This document shows positions 6,534 to 10,279 of a stretch of DNA of 10,279 nt, one piece after another. The position numbers and the translations under genes were made by a program. How positions within the stretch are numbered: position 1 is the stretch's first letter; every line of letters starts with the position of its first letter. A model generated the notes under the pieces. The model saw only the letters and a list, made by a program, of their open reading frames with translations, did no database searches and was not told where the DNA came from. Origin of the DNA: an uncultured Pseudomonadota bacterium (GTDB lineage: Bacteria > Pseudomonadota > Gammaproteobacteria > Burkholderiales > Burkholderiaceae_C); NCBI GenBank assembly GCA_900320815.1, contig ONTY01000018.1, positions 1 to 10,279 of the forward strand. The letters are read 5' to 3'.

Positions 6534-7511
6534 ATGGCTGTCTACACCGAAGTCGCCCCCGCGCAAGCCGCCGCGCTGCTGCGCGCGCTGGGACTGGGCG
6601 AATTGACCGCACTCGCCGGCATTGCCGGCGGCATTGAAAACACCAACTACTTTGCCGACGTAAGGCAGGCGGATGGCTCCATGCGCCGCTGGGTGCTGAC
6701 CATCTTTGAGCGCCTGCTGCCGCAGCAGCTTCCCTTTTATCTGCACCTGATGCGGCACCTGGCGGCGCACGGCGTGCCCGTGCCCGCGCCGCAGCCCGCG
6801 CCCGACGGCGCGCTGGCGCATGAGTTGTGCGGCAAGCCGGCGGCGGTGGTGGAGTTTCTGGAAGGCGCCAGCGAGATGAACCCCGCCGAGCAGCACTGCA
6901 CCGCTGTGGGCGTGATGCTGGCGCACGCGCACCTGGCAGCGCGCGACTTTGTGCTGCAGCAGCCGAACCTGCGCGCCCTGCCGTGGTGGAACGAGACAGC
7001 ACCCGTGGTGCTGCCGCACCTGACGGAAGACCAGGCGGCGCTGCTGCGCGACGAACTCGCGCACCAGAACACCATCGCCGCCACGCCTGCATGGCAGGCG
7101 CTGCCGCGCGGCGCCTGCCACTGCGACCTGTTCCGCAACAACGTGATGTTTGCCGGCACGCGCTCGGCGCCGCTGCTCACGGGCTTTTTTGACTACTACT
7201 TTGCGGGCGTGGACACCTACATCTTTGACCTGGCCGTCGCGCTCAACGACTGGGCCATTGACTGGGACAGCGGCGCGCTGCACGCGGGGCGCTGCCGCGC
7301 CATGCTGGACGCCTACCAGCTCGTGCGCCCGCTCTCGGCAGATGAAAAGCGTCTGCTGCCAGAGGCCATGCGCGCCGGGGCGCTGCGCTTCTGGCTCTCG
7401 CGCCTGTGGGACTGGCACCTGCCGCGCAGCGCGCACCTGCTCACCCCGCACGACCCCACGCACTTTGAGCGCGTGCTGCGCCAGCGCCGCGCCACGCCGC
7501 TTGCCCTTTGA
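6534..7511 (+). CDS. thrB: Homoserine kinase, type II (aminoglycoside phosphotransferase-like fold)
   Basis: A 325-aa cytoplasmic enzyme that phosphorylates L-homoserine with ATP to O-phosphohomoserine (EC 2.7.1.39), the step before threonine synthase. It belongs to the choline kinase/APH-fold ThrB type of many proteobacteria, not the GHMP-kinase type of E. coli. Visible motifs: MAVYTEVAP at the start, GGIENTNYF at about residues 32-40, the catalytic loop HCDLFRNN at 196-203 (Asp198, Asn203), and the metal-binding Asp220 in GFFDYYFAG. The length is normal for the family. The start is supported by the conserved N-terminus and a GGAG (6518-6521) 12 bases upstream. It is the middle gene of three, 21 bases after the DUF2782 gene and 12 bases before the membrane protein gene, so all three are probably cotranscribed. 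No threonine attenuator-like leader peptide is seen upstream of this operon. Confidence 0.93.
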   Translation: MAVYTEVAPAQAAALLRALGLGELTALAGIAGGIENTNYFADVRQADGSMRRWVLTIFERLLPQQLPFYLHLMRHLAAHGVPVPAPQPAPDGALAHELCGKPAAVVEFLEGASEMNPAEQHCTAVGVMLAHAHLAARDFVLQQPNLRALPWWNETAPVVLPHLTEDQAALLRDELAHQNTIAATPAWQALPRGACHCDLFRNNVMFAGTRSAPLLTGFFDYYFAGVDTYIFDLAVALNDWAIDWDSGALHAGRCRAMLDAYQLVRPLSADEKRLLPEAMRAGALRFWLSRLWDWHLPRSAHLLTPHDPTHFERVLRQRRATPLAL

Positions 7512-7523
7512 AAGTTATCTCCC

Positions 7524-8354
7524 ATGAGCCAAGCACTCACGCTGCGCCCCACCCACTTTGCCGACGGGCTGCACTGGATGCGCGAAGGACTGCTGCTGCT
7601 GCGCCGCCAGCCGCTGGCGCTCACCGGCTGCCTGCTCATGCTGTTTCTCGCCTTCATGCTGCTGGTGCTGCTGCCCGTCGTTGGCGCCGGGCTGGTGGCG
7701 CTCCTGGTGCCCGCTGGCGGCGCCGGGCTGATGGTGTGCATCCAGGCGGTGCAGCACGAACACTGGCCGCAGCCCGCGTTGCTGCTGGCACCGCTGCGCA
7801 AAAGCCGCCCGCAGCAGCGTGCCCTGCTGCGGCTGGGGCTGGCAGCGGTGCTGGCGGCACTGGCACTTGCCGCGCTGGCACAGTGGATGGACGACGGCGA
7901 GCTGGCGCGCCTGGCGCAAACACACGGCGGGCACTTCACGCCTGAACTCATAAAAGAGCCGGGCTTTCTTGAGGCCAGCCGCCGCGCCATGCACCGCACC
8001 GTGCTGCTGGGCGCGCTGTGGCTGCCGGTGCAGGTGCTGCTGTGGCACGCCGCATCTCTGGTGCACTGGCACGGCACACCGGCGGGGCGGGCGCTGTTTT
8101 TCAGCGCGCTGGCGCTGGCGCGCAATGCGGCAGCGTATGCCGGCTGGCTGCTGGGCTGGGCGGGCGTCACGCTGCTGACCTCGCTCGTGCTCTCTGTGCT
8201 GGCGCTGCTGCCCGTCGTCGGCGGCATGGCGACGCTGGCGGCGCTGCCAGCGGGCGTGTGCCTGGGTGCAGCGGTGGCAGCGTCCATTTGGTCGGCATTT
8301 GTGGGCAGCTTTTCGCCCGCGCCACCATCGCCCAAACTGCCACTGTTTCCCTGA
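7524..8354 (+). CDS. BPSS1780-family multi-pass membrane protein, function unknown
   Basis: A 276-aa inner-membrane protein with about six or seven hydrophobic spans (around 31-50, 52-72, 101-120, 157-177, 203-225, 222-245, 240-262). The N-terminus carries a Trp-Met-Arg-Glu-Gly motif followed by RRQPLALTG, and two PVVG turns occur at about 51-54 and 230-233. These match my recollection of the BPSS1780 family of Burkholderiales, whose genes often sit next to homoserine kinase. The polar loop between spans (about 121-156) has several charged residues but no recognisable catalytic motif. The ATG at 7524 follows the thrB stop by 12 bases. The Pro-rich C-terminal tail (about 262-276) is short and probably unstructured. 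No function can be assigned; co-expression with thrB makes a role in amino-acid export or membrane upkeep conceivable, but that is speculation. Confidence 0.78.
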   Translation: MSQALTLRPTHFADGLHWMREGLLLLRRQPLALTGCLLMLFLAFMLLVLLPVVGAGLVALLVPAGGAGLMVCIQAVQHEHWPQPALLLAPLRKSRPQQRALLRLGLAAVLAALALAALAQWMDDGELARLAQTHGGHFTPELIKEPGFLEASRRAMHRTVLLGALWLPVQVLLWHAASLVHWHGTPAGRALFFSALALARNAAAYAGWLLGWAGVTLLTSLVLSVLALLPVVGGMATLAALPAGVCLGAAVAASIWSAFVGSFSPAPPSPKLPLFP

Positions 8355-8373
8355 TTTTCATGGCGTTTTTCTT

Positions 8374-8406
8374 TCCGCCAGCGGCTTCAGGCGCGCGGCT
8401 GGCGGA
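8374..8406. other. Hairpin between the membrane protein gene and aqpZ
   Basis: TCCGCCAGC (8374-8382) and GCTGGCGGA (8398-8406) form a 9-bp perfect stem with a 15-nt loop, 20 bases after the membrane protein stop. It might end or stabilise the DUF2782-thrB transcript. The T-rich stretch after it (8413-8430) is broken and starts late, so it is a poor intrinsic terminator. Confidence 0.4.
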
Positions 8407-8440
8407 GCCATATTCTTTGCGCCTTTTCTTCCAAACTGAC

Positions 8441-8445
8441 AGGAG
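8441..8445 (+). promoter_or_regulatory. Ribosome binding site that decides the aqpZ GTG start
   Basis: AGGAG lies 10 bases upstream of GTG at 8456. No ATG is present at the right place in this frame, so this site is the main evidence for the GTG start, together with the conserved N-terminal sequence that follows. Confidence 0.75.
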
Positions 8446-8455
8446 TCAAAAGAAC

Positions 8456-9154
8456 GTGAACAACGTCAATAAATATATTGCCGAGCTGATTGGCACATTC
8501 TGGCTGGTCCTCGGCGGCTGCGGCTCAGCCGTCCTTGCAGCGGGCATTCCCAATGTAGGCATTGGTTATCTGGGCGTATCGCTGGCCTTCGGGCTGACGG
8601 TGCTGACCATGGCGTATGCCATTGGCCATATTTCCGGCTGCCACCTCAATCCTGCTGTTTCTATTGGCCTGTGGGCTGGCGGGCGTTTTGAGGCCAAAGA
8701 ACTCGGCCCCTATATTGCCGCGCAAGTGGTGGGTGCGCTGCTGGCGGCAACGTTGCTGTACATGATTGCCACGGGCATTCCGGGCTTTCAAATTGGCGGC
8801 TTTGCCAGCAACGGCTATGGCGAGCTTTCGCCGCACAAATATCCGCTGCTGTCTGTCATTATTTGCGAAATCGTGCTGACGGCGGTGTTCTTGTTCGTCA
8901 TCATGGGCGCCACGGACGCGCGCGCGCCGGCTGGTCTGGCGCCCATCGCTATTGGCCTGTGCCTGACGCTCATTCACCTGGTGAGCATTCCGGTCTCCAA
9001 TACCTCGGTCAACCCGGCACGCTCCACCGGTGTAGCGCTGTTTGCAGAAACAGCGGCGCTCAAGCAGTTATGGGTGTTCTGGCTCGCCCCCATCATCGGT
9101 GGCGGCCTCGGCGGCGCGATCTACCGCGCTATTGCCACCCCCCAAAAGAGCTGA
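8456..9154 (+). CDS. aqpZ: Aquaporin Z, orthodox water channel
   Basis: A 232-aa inner-membrane channel for passive water flow. Six membrane helices are implied. Both signature loops are intact: HLNPAVS with NPA at residues 65-67, and SVNPARS with NPA at 186-188. The selectivity filter matches E. coli AqpZ position for position: Phe45 (20 residues before the first NPA, as Phe43 in E. coli), His174, Thr183 and Arg189. This supports a water-selective pore rather than a glycerol facilitator. The start is GTG at 8456, backed by an AGGAG ribosome site and the typical [17 protein letters not shown]-terminus. It stands alone: about 100 bases separate it from the upstream operon, and the next gene is convergent. 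Its last 87 bases overlap the antisense 3' end of the NYN gene. An intrinsic terminator lies at 9236-9270. Confidence 0.95.
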   Translation: MNNVNKYIAELIGTFWLVLGGCGSAVLAAGIPNVGIGYLGVSLAFGLTVLTMAYAIGHISGCHLNPAVSIGLWAGGRFEAKELGPYIAAQVVGALLAATLLYMIATGIPGFQIGGFASNGYGELSPHKYPLLSVIICEIVLTAVFLFVIMGATDARAPAGLAPIAIGLCLTLIHLVSIPVSNTSVNPARSTGVALFAETAALKQLWVFWLAPIIGGGLGGAIYRAIATPQKS

Positions 9155-10141
9155 GTGGCGCCCTGCGGCGGCGTAGCCTTCTGCCTCTGGCAGCAGCAGC
9201 AGCGCCGTCGTCTGTGCTGCGGCATTTTCCCCGCCTGCCGTGCCCGTCATATCGGGCGCGGTATTTTTTTGCCCGTCGTCAGCGCCTTCTGCAGCGGCAT
9301 TTTCTGGCGTATCACCGCTAGCCTTGTCAGCGCGCTTGTGTGCGTCTTTGTCAAAATGCGTACAAAAACAGCGGCGCGCAAAGTTCTTTTCTTCCTTGCT
9401 CAGCCACTGTCCCAGCCCGGCGCCCACGTGTGCCATCAAATCGCGGTAAATGCTTTGGCGAATCATCTGGCGCGCAACATCCTCAAACGGGTCTTCTTGC
9501 AGCTCGGCGCTGGCAACAAATGCGGCCACCAATTCGCGGATTTTGTCTTCCACCAGACGCTCGCCCGCAGACTGCGGCGGGCAGTGGCGCATCACAGTGC
9601 GCAACGCCTGCGCGCCAATGCGGCGCACGCGGTCGGCAATGCAGAGAATCTCAAAACTTTGTTTGTGGCCAATTGACTCTTCTTCCAGCCCCACGACGGC
9701 CACACGCACGCCATTCATTTGTGCGCGTGTGATGCCAACGGCCAAGTCGCCGTCGCCGCTGATGATGGCGGCGTCTGTGATGGCGTGGTTGGCCGAGAGG
9801 TCTATCAAATCTGTCACCAGCGTGGAATCCACGCCCTTTTGCCGCCCTTCAAAATTTACCGTGCCCGCGCGAAAATGCACGCCCGGAATTTTCAGCAATT
9901 CATTTTGCTGTGCCGTCGGGCCGCTGCGCGGCACACCGTCATACCAATACACACGCAGCAATTCGCGGCTGGCATCATTGAAATCAAACGCGGCACGGCA
10001 CTGCGCATCCAGCAGCGCCACCATGCCGGGATAATCAAATATATCCAATTCACGCCGGTCGGTGCCGACGCTGCCGCTCAAAATATCCACTGCCTGGCGC
10101 AGGAGATAGCCTGCGTCCACCATAATTGCATATCTATTCAT
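9068..10141 (-). CDS. NYN-domain (PIN-like, LabA/DUF88-type) protein, putative RNase
   Basis: A 357-aa protein with an N-terminal NYN domain, a PIN-like fold generally thought to cut RNA with bound Mg2+. Likely catalytic acidic residues: Asp9 in MVDAGYL, Asp68 in VYWYDG, Asp105 and Asp111 in [15 protein letters not shown], and Asp130/Asp132 in SGDGDLAVG. The NYN domain covers about residues 1-175; a helical part runs to about 265. The last ~90 residues are low-complexity (Ala, Gly, Asp, Glu and four Leu from a CTG repeat) and run 87 bases into aqpZ on the opposite strand. An A7 run in its coding strand (complement of 9264-9270) precedes that tail; removal of one A would end the protein about five codons later. 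The ATG at 10141 is chosen because [12 protein letters not shown] is the conserved first strand; an upstream in-frame ATG at 10222 would add residues encoded by the terminator. No good ribosome site. Substrate and role are unknown. Confidence 0.8.
   Translation of the reverse strand: MNRYAIMVDAGYLLRQAVDILSGSVGTDRRELDIFDYPGMVALLDAQCRAAFDFNDASRELLRVYWYDGVPRSGPTAQQNELLKIPGVHFRAGTVNFEGRQKGVDSTLVTDLIDLSANHAITDAAIISGDGDLAVGITRAQMNGVRVAVVGLEEESIGHKQSFEILCIADRVRRIGAQALRTVMRHCPPQSAGERLVEDKIRELVAAFVASAELQEDPFEDVARQMIRQSIYRDLMAHVGAGLGQWLSKEEKNFARRCFCTHFDKDAHKRADKASGDTPENAAAEGADDGQKNTAPDMTGTAGGENAAAQTTALLLLPEAEGYAAAGRHSALLGGGNSAVDRAAEAATDDGGEPEHP
9236..9270 (+). terminator. Intrinsic terminator of aqpZ, inside the antisense NYN coding tail
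   Basis: Bases 9237-9246 pair with 9253-9262 (10 bp including two G-U pairs) around the loop TCATAT, extended by a T-A pair at 9236/9263, then a T7 run at 9264-9270. It lies 82 bases after the aqpZ stop. On the minus strand no T-tract follows, so it works for aqpZ only. Confidence 0.75.
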
Positions 10142-10161
10142 AATAAAAATAAAATCAGAAG

Positions 10162-10195
10162 AAAACAAACAGCGCCCGCTGGCTGGCGGGCGCTG
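10162..10195 (-). terminator. Intrinsic terminator of the right-edge minus-strand gene
   Basis: Reading leftwards, a 10-bp perfect stem (10195-10186 with 10179-10170) encloses a 6-nt loop, then TTTGTTTT follows (10169-10162). It lies 24 bases after the stop of the probable uvrA and 20 bases before the NYN ATG. The NYN gene is therefore likely to need its own promoter or to depend on read-through. Confidence 0.85.
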
Positions 10196-10218
10196 GCGGC
10201 GGAAAATAACACAATCGT

Positions 10219-10279
10219 TCAATCCCCACCGGAGGCGCCACCCAGCACCTGCACCAATGCACGCCCGGTATATGTGCCG
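10219..10279 (-). CDS. uvrA: C-terminal end of a minus-strand gene, probably UvrA
   Basis: Only the last 19 codons and a TGA stop (10221-10219) are inside the window. The tail reads GTYTGRALVQVLGGASGGD. The pattern Tyr/His-Thr-Gly-x-x-Leu-x-x-x-Leu close to a C-terminus is typical of excinuclease ABC subunit A, the DNA-damage-recognition ATPase of nucleotide excision repair. Reality of the gene end is supported by the strong terminator just downstream. The family name rests on a very short match and could be wrong. Confidence 0.45.
   Translation of the reverse strand, partial: GTYTGRALVQVLGGASGGD

Noticed and set aside
9190..9206. CAG triplet repeat as a microsatellite of interest
   Set aside because: Only about four copies, and it simply encodes four Leu in the doubtful NYN tail.
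10140..10168. Minus-strand promoter with TTGTTT, 17-base gap and TATTAT before the NYN gene
   Set aside because: The -35 matches only half the consensus, the AT-rich stretch is mainly terminator T-tract, and transcription would begin inside the chosen start codon region.

Overview
The window looks like chromosomal DNA from a GC-rich betaproteobacterium, most likely Burkholderiales (Comamonadaceae-like). This rests on strong G/C use at third codon positions, the linked trio DUF2782 protein - homoserine kinase - BPSS1780-type membrane protein, and the style of the polysaccharide genes. The species cannot be named from the sequence alone.

Left part (1-4894): a cell-surface polysaccharide locus. 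On the minus strand lies the N-terminal part of a WecA/WbpL-type polyprenyl-phosphate sugar-1-phosphate transferase, which loads the first sugar on the lipid carrier and runs off the left edge. Diverging from it across an AT-rich spacer is one very large gene (about 1274 aa). It fuses a SAM-dependent methyltransferase, a beta-rich linker, a coiled coil, a GT2 glycosyltransferase and a GT4-like glycosyltransferase in a single chain.

Middle (4966-5882): a two-gene operon, norE-norF, encoding small membrane proteins related to cytochrome oxidase subunits III and IV that accompany nitric oxide reductase. The catalytic norCB genes are not in the window. norE has a run of ten C near its start.

Right-middle (5883-8354): an AT-rich spacer with three palindromic repeat units precedes a tight operon. 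The operon holds a secreted DUF2782 protein, homoserine kinase (thrB, threonine biosynthesis) and a multi-pass BPSS1780-family membrane protein. Similar palindromic units occur in the divergent spacer at 877-994, so this appears to be a dispersed intergenic repeat family.

Right end (8456-10279): an orthodox aquaporin (aqpZ) with a GTG start faces a convergent NYN-domain (PIN-like) putative RNase gene. Their 3' ends overlap by 87 bp, and the aqpZ intrinsic terminator lies inside the antisense NYN tail. At the right edge is the last 19 codons of a minus-strand gene, probably uvrA, followed by a clear intrinsic terminator.

Most of the window is ordinary core or accessory metabolism. The items most worth a second look are the composite intergenic repeats, the triple-domain glycan enzyme, the NYN/aqpZ 3' overlap with its A7 tract, and the poly-C tract in norE. 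I see no CRISPR array, tRNA, rRNA, insertion sequence or clear new defence system.
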